From: Massilia sp. Root418
Lineage (GTDB): Bacteria; Pseudomonadota; Gammaproteobacteria; Burkholderiales; Burkholderiaceae_D
Assembly: GCF_001425265.1 (NCBI RefSeq)
Contig: NZ_LMEC01000024.1
Location: 62,001 to 126,000 of the forward strand
Direction: 5' to 3'
DNA: 64,000 nucleotides
The notes under the pieces were generated by a model that ran no database searches, was not told where the DNA came from, and worked only from the letters and a program-made list of their open reading frames with translations. The position numbers were made by a program, and so were the translations under genes. This document shows positions 55,946 to 64,000 of this stretch, piece after piece. Position 1 is the first letter of the stretch; every line of letters starts with the position of its first letter.

Positions 55946-56035
55946 CGTAGGGCGGGTTAGCGGGGCACGGCCCCGCGTAACCCGCCATGCGTCGCGACGG
56001 CTCCGGCGGGTTACGCGGGGCTAACCCGCCCTACG
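55946..56035. repeat. Nested inverted-repeat element
   Basis: Outer arms CGTAGGGCGGGTTAGC (55946-55961) and its exact complement at 56020-56035. Inner arms CCCCGCGTAACCCGCC (55971-55986) and its exact complement at 56005-56020. The arms share the core GGCGGGTTA, a motif common in dispersed palindromes of Burkholderiales. It ends 3 bases from the hppA stop and probably also acts as terminator for that gene. Confidence 0.8.
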
Positions 56036-56038
56036 GGT

Positions 56039-58180
56039 TTACTTCGGCGCCGGCGCGGGAGCCGGTGACGTGACGACCGGCGCGGCGGGCGCCATCAGCG
56101 CGTGCGCCGGCGCTTGCGGCGTGACGGCCAGCCAGCCGGCGGCCGGCAGCAGCGGCACCAGCAGCAGCGCCACGATGTTAATGATCTTGATCAGCGGGTT
56201 CACCGCCGGACCGGCCGTGTCCTTGTACGGGTCGCCCACGGTGTCGCCGGTGACGGCGGCCTTGTGCGCATCCGACCCCTTGCCGCCGAAATTGCCGTCC
56301 TCGATGTATTTCTTGGCGTTGTCCCAGGCGCCGCCGCCGGTGGTCATGGAAATGGCCACGAACAGGCCCGTGACGATGGTCCCCATCAGCAGCCCGCCCA
56401 GCGCCGCCGGTCCCAGCAGCATGCCCACCAGGATGGGCACCAGCACCGGCAGCAGCGACGGCAAGATCATTTCCTTGATGGCCGACGCGGTCAGCATGTC
56501 GACCGCCTTGTCGTACTCCGGCTTGCCGCTGCCGTCCATGATGCCCTTGATGTCGCGGAACTGGCGCCGCACTTCCACCACCACCGCGCCGGCCGCGCGG
56601 CCCACCGCTTCCATGGCCATGGCGCCGAACAGGTAGGGGATCAGGCCGCCGATCACCAGGCCCACGATCACCATGGGGTTGGACAGGTCGAAGGTGACGC
56701 TCTTGCCCACCGATTCCAGCGCGTGCGTGTAGTCGGCGAACAGCACCAGCGCGGCCAGGCCGGCCGAACCGATGGCGTAGCCCTTGGTGACGGCCTTGGT
56801 GGTGTTGCCCACCGCGTCCAGCGGATCGGTGATGGCGCGCACCGATTCGGGCATGCCGGACATTTCGGCGATGCCGCCGGCGTTATCGGTAATCGGTCCG
56901 TAGGCGTCCAGCGCCACGATGATGCCGGCCATCGACAGCATGGCGGTGGCCGCGATGGCGATGCCGTACAGGCCGGACAGCTGGTAAGACACCAGGATGG
57001 CCGCGCACACCGCCAGTACCGGATACGCGGTCGACTTCATCGACACGCCCAGGCCGGCAATGATGTTGGTGCCGTGGCCCGTGGTGGACGCTTCGGCGAT
57101 ATGGCGCACCGGATGGAAGTCGGTGCCGGTGTAATACTCGGTGATGTAGACCATCAGCCCGGTCAGCACGATGCCGACCACGGTCGAGCCCATCATGCGG
57201 TAGCGCATGGTGTCGTCCGGCCAGACCTGCCAGGTGACGGCGGCAAAGCCCACCAGCGACAGCCCGGCGGCCCACCACAGCCCGGTGTACAGCGCCGACA
57301 TGATCTTCTTGCCCGGCTTGGCCTTGACCATGGAGCAGCCGACGATGGACGCCAGGATGGACACCGCGCCCAGCAGCAGCGGGTAGACGATGGCCTGGGT
57401 CGGCGCGTTGGCGATCATCAGCGCGCCCAGCAGCATGGTGGCGATCAGGGTCACCACATAGGTTTCAAACAGGTCGGCCGCCATGCCGGCGCAGTCGCCC
57501 ACGTTGTCGCCCACGTTGTCGGCGATGACGGCCGGGTTGCGCGGGTCGTCCTCGGGGATGCCGGCTTCCACCTTGCCCACCAGGTCGGCGCCCACGTCCG
57601 CGCCCTTGGTGAAGATGCCGCCGCCCAGGCGGGCGAAGATGGAGATCAGCGAGGCGCCGAAGGCCAGGCCGATCAGCGGCTTGATCACGTCGTGCGGGGT
57701 GAGCTGGGGATTGGGGTAGCCGTTGGAGGCCAGGCTGGTCAGCATGGCGTAGAACAGCACCACGCCCAGCAGGCCCAGGCCCACCACCAGCATGCCGGTG
57801 ATGGCGCCGCCCTTGAAGGCCACGTCAAGCGCCTCGTTCATGCCCTTGGTGGCCGCCTGCGCGGTGCGCACATTGGCGCGCACCGAGACGTTCATGCCGA
57901 TGAAGCCGCAGGCGCCGGAGAGCACGGCGCCGATCAGGAAGCCCAGCGCGGTTTTAATGTCGAGCAAGGCGCCGATGGCGATCAGCAGCACCACGCCCAC
58001 CAGCGCGATGGTCTTGTATTGCCGGCCAAGATAAGCGGCAGCGCCCTCCTGGATCGCAGTTGCGATTTCCTGCATGCGGGGATTGCCGGCGTCCTGCTTC
58101 AAGATCCAGCTTCGCGCCCATAAACCGTACACTACGGCGATCACGCCGCACGCCACTGCGAACCAAAGGCTTGCTGTCAT
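56039..58180 (-). CDS. hppA: Membrane-bound proton-pumping pyrophosphatase
   Basis: Inner-membrane pump of 713 residues that couples pyrophosphate hydrolysis to proton export. About 16 hydrophobic segments. Signature loops: DVGADLVGKVEAGIPEDDPRNP, ADNVGDNVGDCAGMAADLFE, and TGDTVGDPYKDTAGPAVNPLIK near the end. The GNTTKAVTKGYAIGSA segment has Lys at the site that is Ala in potassium-dependent enzymes, which predicts the potassium-independent type. Start ATG 58180 with AAGGGGA upstream; the TTG further up is unlikely. The C-terminal tail is Ala/Pro-rich and longer than usual. Confidence 0.95.
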   Translation of the reverse strand: MTASLWFAVACGVIAVVYGLWARSWILKQDAGNPRMQEIATAIQEGAAAYLGRQYKTIALVGVVLLIAIGALLDIKTALGFLIGAVLSGACGFIGMNVSVRANVRTAQAATKGMNEALDVAFKGGAITGMLVVGLGLLGVVLFYAMLTSLASNGYPNPQLTPHDVIKPLIGLAFGASLISIFARLGGGIFTKGADVGADLVGKVEAGIPEDDPRNPAVIADNVGDNVGDCAGMAADLFETYVVTLIATMLLGALMIANAPTQAIVYPLLLGAVSILASIVGCSMVKAKPGKKIMSALYTGLWWAAGLSLVGFAAVTWQVWPDDTMRYRMMGSTVVGIVLTGLMVYITEYYTGTDFHPVRHIAEASTTGHGTNIIAGLGVSMKSTAYPVLAVCAAILVSYQLSGLYGIAIAATAMLSMAGIIVALDAYGPITDNAGGIAEMSGMPESVRAITDPLDAVGNTTKAVTKGYAIGSAGLAALVLFADYTHALESVGKSVTFDLSNPMVIVGLVIGGLIPYLFGAMAMEAVGRAAGAVVVEVRRQFRDIKGIMDGSGKPEYDKAVDMLTASAIKEMILPSLLPVLVPILVGMLLGPAALGGLLMGTIVTGLFVAISMTTGGGAWDNAKKYIEDGNFGGKGSDAHKAAVTGDTVGDPYKDTAGPAVNPLIKIINIVALLLVPLLPAAGWLAVTPQAPAHALMAPAAPVVTSPAPAPAPK

Positions 58181-58397
58181 ATTGTCCCCTTCGTTTGTTA
58201 TCAAGCTCGACCACTACGAATTCGAAAGCCGGTCTTTTGGACCCGCTGCCAACCGCGTACTGCACTGCGCTGATGCGCCCGCCGCGGGACGGCGGGCTGA
58301 AAACAGAAGTTGAGGTCGAGTCTACAACAAACGTGGAAAATTAAGCAATTCACCTTTGAATTGATTTTTGCCTAATGTGGGGATTTTGTGAACACGC

Positions 58398-60209
58398 TTA
58401 GAATTCCTCCCAATCGTCGCCGGCCGCCGGGGCCGCCTTGCGGGGCGCGGCCGGCGCCGCCGCGCGCGCGATCAGCGGTGTCCGGTCGCTACCGTGCGCC
58501 CCCGCAGCGCGCGCGCCAGGCTTGGCCGGGGCCCGGGCCTTGGCGAGCGCGGGACGCGCCGCCGACGCACCGGCCGGCGCGGCGGGCCGCCGCGCCGCAG
58601 CTGCACCGGCACCGGCACCGGCGCCGGTGCCATGCATCATGCCATCGAGCTTGAACACGCTGACTGCCAGCGCCAGCTCGCCGGCCTGGTCCTGCATGGA
58701 CTGCGCGGCAGCGGCGGCCTGCTCCACCAGTGCGGCGTTCTGCTGCGTGGCGTCGTCCATTTCGGTGATGGCGCCGTTGACCTGGTCGATGCCGGCGCTC
58801 TGCTCTTGGCTGGCATGCGTAATGTCGCCCATGATGGCGGTAACGCGTTCAATGCTGGCCACTACCTCCTGCATCGTGGCCCCGGCCTGCGCCACCTGCC
58901 GGGTCCCCGCGCCGACCTTCTCGACCGAGTCGCCGATCAGGGTCTTGATGTCGCGCGCGGCGGCGGCCGAGCGCTGCGCCAGGTTGCGCACCTCGGAAGC
59001 GACCACCGCAAAGCCCCTGCCCTGCTCTCCCGCGCGCGCCGCCTCCACCGCCGCGTTCAGCGCCAGGATATTGGTCTGGAAGGCGATACCGTCGATCACG
59101 CCGATAATGTCCACGATCTTGCGCGAAGATTCGTCGATCGACTGCATGGTGCCCACCACGTCCGACACTGCTTCGCCGCCCTTGCGGGCCACGTCGGACG
59201 CGGCCATCGCCATCTGGTTGGCCTCGCGCGCGTTGTCGGCATTCTGGCGCACGGTGGACGTGAGCTCCTCCATCGACGAAGCGGTCTCTTCCAGCGCGCT
59301 GGCCTGCTGCTCGGTGCGCGAAGACAGGTCCAGGTTGCCGCTGGCAATCTCGCTGGAAGCCGCCGTGATGGCGTCGGTGCCGCTGCGCACCTGGCTCACG
59401 ATGCGCACCAGGCCCTGGTGCATGTCCTGCAGCGCCTGCAGCAGCTGGCCGGTTTCGTCCTTGGCATGGGCTGCCGCGCCGTGGGTGCCGCCGGCACCGG
59501 TGGCGGCGGCGGTCAAATCGCCGTCCGCCACGCGGCGCGCCATGTCCACCGCCTGGCGCATCGGGCGCGTGATGCCGGTGGCCAGCCACCAGGCGAATGC
59601 CACGCTGAAGGCCGCCGTCAGCACGGCCAGCACCAGCTGCAGATTGCGGCTACGCGCGGCAATGTCATCGATCTGGCGCGCAGCGTCGTCGATTTCCTTG
59701 TTCTGGTGTTCCAGCAGCTTTTGCAGCATGGCCTCGTAGCCCTTGGCCGCCGGCTGGTAATCCTTCTCCATCAGCCGCGCCGCCTCCTCCATATTGCCGG
59801 CCGCCTTGGCCTTGTTGATGCCGTCGCGCGAATCCACATAGGCCTTGCGCACGCCGCCCAGCTCGGTCATCAGGCGCTTGTCCTCGTCGGTCGACAAGGC
59901 CTCGATCTTCTTGATCAGGTCCTGCGCCCGCTTGGTGGAATTGGCGATGTCCTCCGCGAAGAATGGCGCCAGCGAGGTGTCGCTGCTCTTGGCGATGGCG
60001 GTGGTGCGGCGGATCCCGGCGAACACGATGCGGTACCACTCGGAGATCAGGCGCTCCTTTGCCAGCGGCACTTCCATCATGGCGCGGGTGGCGTCGGCGC
60101 TGCCCTGCAGGCGGTAGATGCCAAAGCCGGTGTTGAAAATCATGCCCGCCAACAGCACGGCGAAACCCAGCGCCAGGCGGCGGCCTATGCTCCAGTCCCT
60201 CATATTCAT
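58398..60209 (-). CDS. Methyl-accepting chemotaxis protein
   Basis: Chemoreceptor of 603 residues. N-terminal membrane helix (about 15-35), a helical four-helix-bundle periplasmic domain (about 36-190), second membrane helix (NLQLVLAVLTAAFSVAFAWWL), HAMP (TRPMRQAVDMARRVADGDL), and the cytoplasmic signalling hairpin with the conserved tip FQTNILALNAAVEAARAGEQ. A long Ala/Pro linker (about 525-595) ends in DDWEEF, matching the tethering pentapeptide pattern xWxxF that binds CheR/CheB. Ligand unknown. Start ATG 60209 chosen with a GGGGA ribosome site; upstream in-frame codons are less likely. Confidence 0.93.
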   Translation of the reverse strand: MNMRDWSIGRRLALGFAVLLAGMIFNTGFGIYRLQGSADATRAMMEVPLAKERLISEWYRIVFAGIRRTTAIAKSSDTSLAPFFAEDIANSTKRAQDLIKKIEALSTDEDKRLMTELGGVRKAYVDSRDGINKAKAAGNMEEAARLMEKDYQPAAKGYEAMLQKLLEHQNKEIDDAARQIDDIAARSRNLQLVLAVLTAAFSVAFAWWLATGITRPMRQAVDMARRVADGDLTAAATGAGGTHGAAAHAKDETGQLLQALQDMHQGLVRIVSQVRSGTDAITAASSEIASGNLDLSSRTEQQASALEETASSMEELTSTVRQNADNAREANQMAMAASDVARKGGEAVSDVVGTMQSIDESSRKIVDIIGVIDGIAFQTNILALNAAVEAARAGEQGRGFAVVASEVRNLAQRSAAAARDIKTLIGDSVEKVGAGTRQVAQAGATMQEVVASIERVTAIMGDITHASQEQSAGIDQVNGAITEMDDATQQNAALVEQAAAAAQSMQDQAGELALAVSVFKLDGMMHGTGAGAGAGAAAARRPAAPAGASAARPALAKARAPAKPGARAAGAHGSDRTPLIARAAAPAAPRKAAPAAGDDWEEF

Positions 60210-60312
60210 AGCGTGTCCCCAAAAGGTGATCGGAATCCTCACGCCTAGTGTAGTGGCGCGACGGCAAATTCGATGTTGTACTTTGGTGCAGTGTGGGGGG
60301 TAGAAACGACGA

Positions 60313-60332
60313 GGCGGACCGGTCGGTCCGCC
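60313..60332 (-). terminator. Terminator candidate after adk
   Basis: Perfect 8-base stem GGCGGACC / GGTCCGCC with a GGTC loop, about 38 bases after the adk stop. The T-run downstream is poor, so it is only a candidate. Confidence 0.45.
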
Positions 60333-60369
60333 TGCGGAGGATGCTGCGGGGGAAGCTAAGCCGGCCGGC

Positions 60370-61026
60370 TTAGTTCGACAGGGCTGCGAACGCGCGGTCG
60401 CGGATTTCTTCCACCGGGCCGATGCCCTCGATCTTGCGGTACTTCGGCGCTACCGGGTCACCGGACTGGGCCCAGTTGTTGTAATAGCCCAGCAGGACTT
60501 CGGTCTGGTTGTGGTACACATCCAGGCGCTTCTTCACGGTCTCGGCCTTGTCGTCGTCGCGCTGCACCAGGTCTTCGCCGGTGACATCGTCCTTGCCTTC
60601 GACCTTGGGCGGGTTGAACTTCACGTGGTACACGCGGCCCGAGGCCGGGTGCGAGCGGCGGCCGCTCATGCGCTCGATGATGGCCTCATCCGGCACGGCG
60701 ATTTCCAGCACGTAGTCCACCTTGACGCCGGCTTCCTTCATGGCGTCGGCCTGCGCGATGGTGCGCGGGAAACCGTCGAACAGGTAGCCGTTCTCGCAAT
60801 CGCATTCCTTCAGGCGCTCTTTCACCAGGCCGATGATGATGTCATCCGACACCAGCTGGCCAGCGTCCATGACCTTCTTGGCGGCCAGGCCCATTTCCGT
60901 GCCGGCCTTGATGGCCGCGCGCAGCATGTCGCCGGTGGAGATCTGCGGAATATTGTATTTTTCCTTGATGTAGTTCGCCTGGGTGCCCTTGCCGGCACCG
61001 GGTGCTCCTAACAGAATGAGACGCAT
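60370..61026 (-). CDS. adk: Adenylate kinase
   Basis: A 218-residue enzyme that interconverts ATP + AMP and two ADP. P-loop GAPGAGKGTQ (about 7-16), AMP-binding segments ISTGDMLRAAI and DGFPRTIAQAD, and the lid with RVYHVKFNPPKVEGKDD. It has the usual long-lid length. It lies at the end of a cell-envelope gene run (kdsB upstream, 156 bases). Confidence 0.97.
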   Translation of the reverse strand: MRLILLGAPGAGKGTQANYIKEKYNIPQISTGDMLRAAIKAGTEMGLAAKKVMDAGQLVSDDIIIGLVKERLKECDCENGYLFDGFPRTIAQADAMKEAGVKVDYVLEIAVPDEAIIERMSGRRSHPASGRVYHVKFNPPKVEGKDDVTGEDLVQRDDDKAETVKKRLDVYHNQTEVLLGYYNNWAQSGDPVAPKYRKIEGIGPVEEIRDRAFAALSN

Positions 61027-61182
61027 GAAAAAGTCCTAAAACGATTATAAGAATCTGGTGGTATGGTTGGAAATGCTGCCGCTCTGCTACCTTCGTACGA
61101 AACTTACCACAAAACCGGCGCTTGACGCCAGTTTGTGGACGATTAGGCATGGTTTGGTGGGGGCTTGGCGCGCAGTTAGTGG

Positions 61183-61935
61183 CTAATTGGCGAAATGGCG
61201 CCGCACGCGTTCCAGGTCTTCCGGCGTATCGACGCCGGCCGCCGGTGCCGCGTCCGTTACGTGGACGGCGATCGGGTAGCCGTGCCACAGCACGCGCAAC
61301 TGCTCCAGCGCCTCGATGCCCTCCAGCGGCGACACCGCCAGCTGCGGATAAGCCTGCAGGAAATCGTTGCGGTAAGCGTACAGGCCGATATGGCGCAGCG
61401 GCACATAGCCGGCCGGCAGCGCAGTTTTATCCTGGGCAAAGCCGTCGCGGTGCCACGGGATGGTGGCGCGCGAGAAGTACAGCGCGCGGCCGGCCTGGTC
61501 CAGCACCACCTTGACCACGTTGGGATTGAAGGCGTCGGCCGCGTCGTGCAGCGGATGGGCGCAAGTGGACATGGGCACGTCCGGACCGATACGGCCGGCG
61601 GCGGCGGCCAGCAGCGCGGGATCGATCAGCGGCTCGTCGCCCTGCAGGTTAACCACCACCGCGTCCGGCGCCAGCGACAGCGCGCGCGCCACTTCGGCGA
61701 TGCGGTCGGTGCCTGAAGGATGGTCGGCGCGTGTCATGCACACCTCCACGCCGTGCCGTTCGCAGGCTGCGCGGATGTCCTCATGGTCGGTGGCGACGAT
61801 GATGCGGGCAGCGCCCGCCTCGGCCGCGCGCTCGGCCACGCGCACCACCATGGGCTTGCCGCCCAGGTCGGCCAGCGGCTTGTTCGGCAGGCGGGTCGAC
61901 GCCAGGCGCGCCGGGATGATGACGATGAAGCTCAC
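61183..61935 (-). CDS. kdsB: 3-deoxy-manno-octulosonate cytidylyltransferase
   Basis: Makes CMP-Kdo for LPS core assembly. The 250-residue protein starts IIPARLASTRLPNKPLADLGGKPM and has VATDHEDI, TRADHPSGTDRIAEVA and VVNLQGDEPLIDP, and later HIGLYAYR. Length and motifs are normal for KdsB. It lies 12 bases after the Trm112-like gene. Confidence 0.97.
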   Translation of the reverse strand: MSFIVIIPARLASTRLPNKPLADLGGKPMVVRVAERAAEAGAARIIVATDHEDIRAACERHGVEVCMTRADHPSGTDRIAEVARALSLAPDAVVVNLQGDEPLIDPALLAAAAGRIGPDVPMSTCAHPLHDAADAFNPNVVKVVLDQAGRALYFSRATIPWHRDGFAQDKTALPAGYVPLRHIGLYAYRNDFLQAYPQLAVSPLEGIEALEQLRVLWHGYPIAVHVTDAAPAAGVDTPEDLERVRRHFAN

Positions 61936-61947
61936 GGCCGGCGCTCC

Positions 61948-62124
61948 CTATTCCACCGCATCCTGCAGCGTACGGGCCTCGTCGGCCCACATGATGGGAA
62001 TGCCATCGCGGATCGGGTAGGCCAGGCGGTCGCCACGGCAAATCATTTCCTGGGCTTTTTTATCGTACTCCAGCGGGCCCTTGCAAACGGGGCAGACCAG
62101 GATATCAAGCAGACGAGCATCCAC
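61948..62124 (-). CDS. Trm112-family protein
   Basis: Small 58-residue zinc-ribbon-like protein: ARLLDILVCPVCKGPLEYD, then CRGDRLAYPIRDGIPIM. This is the UPF0434/Trm112 fold, a partner of methyltransferases in other organisms. The start is GTG 62124, preceded by GGAGA; the longer frame to 62160 is inside lpxK. It overlaps the lpxK end by 20 bases and sits between lpxK and kdsB, a common arrangement in Proteobacteria. Confidence 0.9.
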   Translation of the reverse strand: MDARLLDILVCPVCKGPLEYDKKAQEMICRGDRLAYPIRDGIPIMWADEARTLQDAVE

Positions 62125-63211
62125 GACATTTCTCCACAATGTATTCGGCCAGCGCGGCATCGATGCGCGCTGTCACCGGAACCACCCACAAGCGCGGATC
62201 GTCCCTCAGTTCTTCAATTTGGGCACATTTTACTGCATCCTTCTCCGTCATCAAGACGATGTCGGCGTCCAGGCCATCGAAGGGGCGGTCGAGGAAATCG
62301 TGGTGGTCCGGCAAAGGCAGCTCGGCGACATCCAGGCCGGCGCCGCGCAGCATGCCGAAAAAGCGCGCCGGGTTGCCGATGCCGGCCGCCGCCGCGATCC
62401 GCAAGCCGCCCCGCGAGCGGGCGGCCAGCTCGGCCAGGGTCACGCGCTCGCTGCGGTCGGCCAGGCGCTCGGCCACGTCGCCGGCCAGGGTCATCTGCAC
62501 CGGCACCGAAGCCTGGCCGGTGGCGGCCGCGCGGCCCAGCTCGCGCTGCGCCATGCTGGAGAGCGGCGCCACGCTGCGGGCCAGCTCGGCCGTCAGCGAC
62601 GGCGTGTTCACCACGGTGAAATCGCGCCGGCGGGTCGGCCGCTCGCGCAGCGGTCCGGCCGGCAGCAGCCAGCCATTGCCCACGCCGCGCGCGTCGAACA
62701 GCACGATTTCCACGTCGCGCTGCAGCTTGTAATGCTGCAGGCCGTCGTCGGCCACCAGGATATCCACCGCCGGCAGGGCCGCCAGCAGCGCCCTGCCCGC
62801 CGCCGCGCGGTCGCGCCCCACCATCACCGGGCAGCCGGTGCGCTGGGCGATCAGCAGCGGCTCGTCGCCCACCTGCTGCGGGGTGGACGCGGCCGTGACC
62901 AGGCGCGGCGCGCTATCCTTGCTGCCGAAACCGCGCGAAATCACGCCCGGCGTGAAGCCGGCCTCCTGCAAGGCCTGCACCAGCCAGATGGTCAGCGGGG
63001 TCTTGCCCGTGCCGCCGATGAAGATATTCCCCACCACCACCACCGGCACCGGCAGGCGCTCCGACTTCAGCACGCCCGCCCGGAACAGTCCGGCCCGCAG
63101 TCCGGACAGTCCGCCAAACAGCAGCGACAGCGGCCACAGCGCGCAAGCAAGCGGCCCCCTGCGCAGCCAATTGCGCGTCAACGTCGATTCAAGCGAGGAA
63201 GTTTTAGGCAT
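62105..63211 (-). CDS. lpxK: Tetraacyldisaccharide 4'-kinase
   Basis: Adds the 4'-phosphate to lipid A precursor at the inner membrane. The 368-residue protein has a membrane-proximal N-terminal segment and a Walker A stretch VVVGNIFIGGTGKTPLTIWLV (about 57-77), then GVISRGFGSK, ILVADDGLQHYKLQRDVEIVLFD, and late LPDHHDF and LMTEKDAVKC. Slightly longer than usual. It is upstream of and coupled to the Trm112-like gene. A long hairpin lies between it and exbD. Confidence 0.95.
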   Translation of the reverse strand: MPKTSSLESTLTRNWLRRGPLACALWPLSLLFGGLSGLRAGLFRAGVLKSERLPVPVVVVGNIFIGGTGKTPLTIWLVQALQEAGFTPGVISRGFGSKDSAPRLVTAASTPQQVGDEPLLIAQRTGCPVMVGRDRAAAGRALLAALPAVDILVADDGLQHYKLQRDVEIVLFDARGVGNGWLLPAGPLRERPTRRRDFTVVNTPSLTAELARSVAPLSSMAQRELGRAAATGQASVPVQMTLAGDVAERLADRSERVTLAELAARSRGGLRIAAAAGIGNPARFFGMLRGAGLDVAELPLPDHHDFLDRPFDGLDADIVLMTEKDAVKCAQIEELRDDPRLWVVPVTARIDAALAEYIVEKCRGCSSA

Positions 63212-63243
63212 ACGAACAAAGTGGGCAGCTTCAGCCCCAACAG

Positions 63244-63306
63244 CCTGAGCCGCATTTCCCCCTACTTCGGGGTCTGACCCCGAAGTAAGGGGAAATGCGG
63301 CTCAGG
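63244..63306. repeat. Near-perfect 63-base inverted repeat
   Basis: Two 30-base arms (63244-63273 and 63277-63306) differ at one base pair and flank a CTG loop. The inner part is CTTCGGGGTCTGACCCCGAAG, cut at the loop; GGGTCTGACCC-type palindromes are known as dispersed elements in related genomes. It lies between exbD and lpxK, both on the minus strand, and on that strand it is not followed by a T-run. Confidence 0.85.
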
Positions 63307-63333
63307 TCGCTTGACAGGCTGGTTCCGGGATTC

Positions 63334-63774
63334 TTATTTGGCGGCGCCGGTCTGGGCGGCGAAGGTGAGCTTGTCGTAGCCGGCCAGGCGCGCGGCTTCC
63401 ATCACGTTGATGACCATCTGGTGCATGGCGAACTGGTCGGCGTTGATGATCACCACCGGCGATTTGCTGTCCGCGCCACCCGCCTTGGCCGCGCTCTTCA
63501 GCGACTCGGCCAGCCCGGCCACGTTCTGGAACGATACCGGCACATTGTTCACCGTGTAGTTGCCCTTGGCGTCCACCGTCACGTTGATCTCGTTGGGCCG
63601 CTCGTGCGCTTTCTCGGCTTCGGCGGTCGGCAGCGTGATCTGCAGTTCGGTGAACTTGCTGTAGGTGGTGGTCACCATCAGGAAGATCAGGATCACCAGC
63701 AGCACGTCGATAAACGGGATCAGGTTGATCTCCGGGTCTTCGCGGTGCTGGCCGCGGCGGAAGTTCATGCCCAT
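63334..63774 (-). CDS. exbD: Biopolymer transport protein ExbD
   Basis: A 146-residue inner-membrane protein of the ExbD/TolR family that uses proton motive force with ExbB. One membrane helix near the N-terminus (IPFIDVLLVILIFLMVTTTY) with the functional Asp in the INLIPFIDVLL segment, then a periplasmic domain (ITLPTAEAE, PVVIINADQFAMHQMVINVME). It starts 2 bases after the exbB stop. Adjacent lpxK suggests an envelope-gene cluster. Confidence 0.94.
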   Translation of the reverse strand: MGMNFRRGQHREDPEINLIPFIDVLLVILIFLMVTTTYSKFTELQITLPTAEAEKAHERPNEINVTVDAKGNYTVNNVPVSFQNVAGLAESLKSAAKAGGADSKSPVVIINADQFAMHQMVINVMEAARLAGYDKLTFAAQTGAAK

Positions 63775-63776
63775 GG

Positions 63777-64000
63777 TCAGGTCTTCCGCGAGCAGTGCAC
63801 CACGTCGACGAATTTGATGGCCTGCTGTTCCATCTCGATGATGAAGCTGTCCACCAGCGCGCGGAAGTGGCGGTAGAACACCAGCGTCGGCATGGCGATG
63901 GCCAGGCCGAATCCGGTGTTGTACAGCGCGACCGAAATGCCGTGCGCCAGCTGGGCGGGATTGGTGCCGGTGGCGTTCTGCGCGCCGAAGATCTCGATCA
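63777..64000 (-). CDS. exbB: Biopolymer transport protein ExbB/TolQ, C-terminal part
   Basis: The last 73 codons of a MotA/TolQ/ExbB-type proton channel that enters from the right edge. The visible end reads NATGTNPAQLAHGISVALYN, then TGFGLAIAMPTLVFYRHFRA and a polar tail, stopping with TGA just before the exbD start. The conserved GIS..L..T..GL.IA.P pattern is typical. N-terminal half is outside the window. Confidence 0.92.
   Translation of the reverse strand, partial: IEIFGAQNATGTNPAQLAHGISVALYNTGFGLAIAMPTLVFYRHFRALVDSFIIEMEQQAIKFVDVVHCSRKT

Overview
The window is GC-rich chromosomal DNA from a Gram-negative bacterium. It carries LPS genes (lpxK, kdsB), a type II secretion module, several PEP-CTERM proteins and an eps locus with the XrtB-type exosortase gene order. 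Together these suggest a betaproteobacterium of the Oxalobacteraceae (Massilia, Duganella or a relative). The organism assignment is inference from family knowledge; no database search was run. Almost every gene is on the minus strand. The only plus-strand genes are one glycosyltransferase, one lyase-like gene and a tRNA.

Layout: (1) 1-3.6 kb: type II secretion genes gspG-gspF-gspE plus the start of a GspL/PilM-like gene. (2) 3.7-15.7 kb: secreted and regulatory genes. These are a subtilisin-like protease, two PEP-CTERM proteins, a lipoprotein, an EpsA-type LuxR regulator joined to a PhoB-like response regulator with an altered receiver, a large ExeM-type nuclease, a TIGR03790-like protein and a third PEP-CTERM protein (FxDxF type). 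(3) 16-38.6 kb: a long exopolysaccharide locus. In transcription order it has a CAAX-protease-like gene, epsL, a phosphoglycosyltransferase, epsD, epsE, epsF, epsG, xrtB, epsI, a Wzx-like flippase, two heparin-lyase-I-like proteins, a Wzy-like polymerase, glycosyltransferases, wecB, a WecG-like transferase, a UDP-HexNAc dehydrogenase, a sugar nucleotidyltransferase and manC. (4) 38.7-43.3 kb: ABC-F ATPase, tRNA-Arg(CCU), a hypothetical gene, a TLDc-like PEP-CTERM protein and a divergent third lyase paralogue. (5) 43.3-55.8 kb: MarR regulator with an acyl-CoA ligase, a 1673-residue propeller-type hybrid histidine kinase in a row with a patatin, ggt and a response regulator, then a short-chain dehydrogenase and a small secreted protein. 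(6) 56-64 kb: H+-pyrophosphatase, chemoreceptor, adk, kdsB, a Trm112-like protein, lpxK, exbD and partial exbB.

How it fits together: manC supplies GDP-mannose, and wecB plus the dehydrogenase supply an N-acetylhexosaminuronate. Glycosyltransferases build the unit on an undecaprenyl carrier, Wzx/Wzy flip and polymerise it, and EpsE/F/G/L export it. The two lyase-like proteins in the same locus could cut a uronate-containing polymer. XrtB/EpsI would process PEP-CTERM proteins, four of which lie in this window. The T2SS genes sit beside plausible secreted enzymes.

Most notable for follow-up: three heparin-lyase-like paralogues, two of them inside a uronate-making exosortase locus; the TLDc-like PEP-CTERM protein sharing a divergent promoter region with the third; the Glu-for-Asp receiver beside the EpsA-like regulator; the loss of the Walker A lysine in EpsG; and several strong intergenic inverted repeats. 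No CRISPR array, insertion sequence or prophage was seen.
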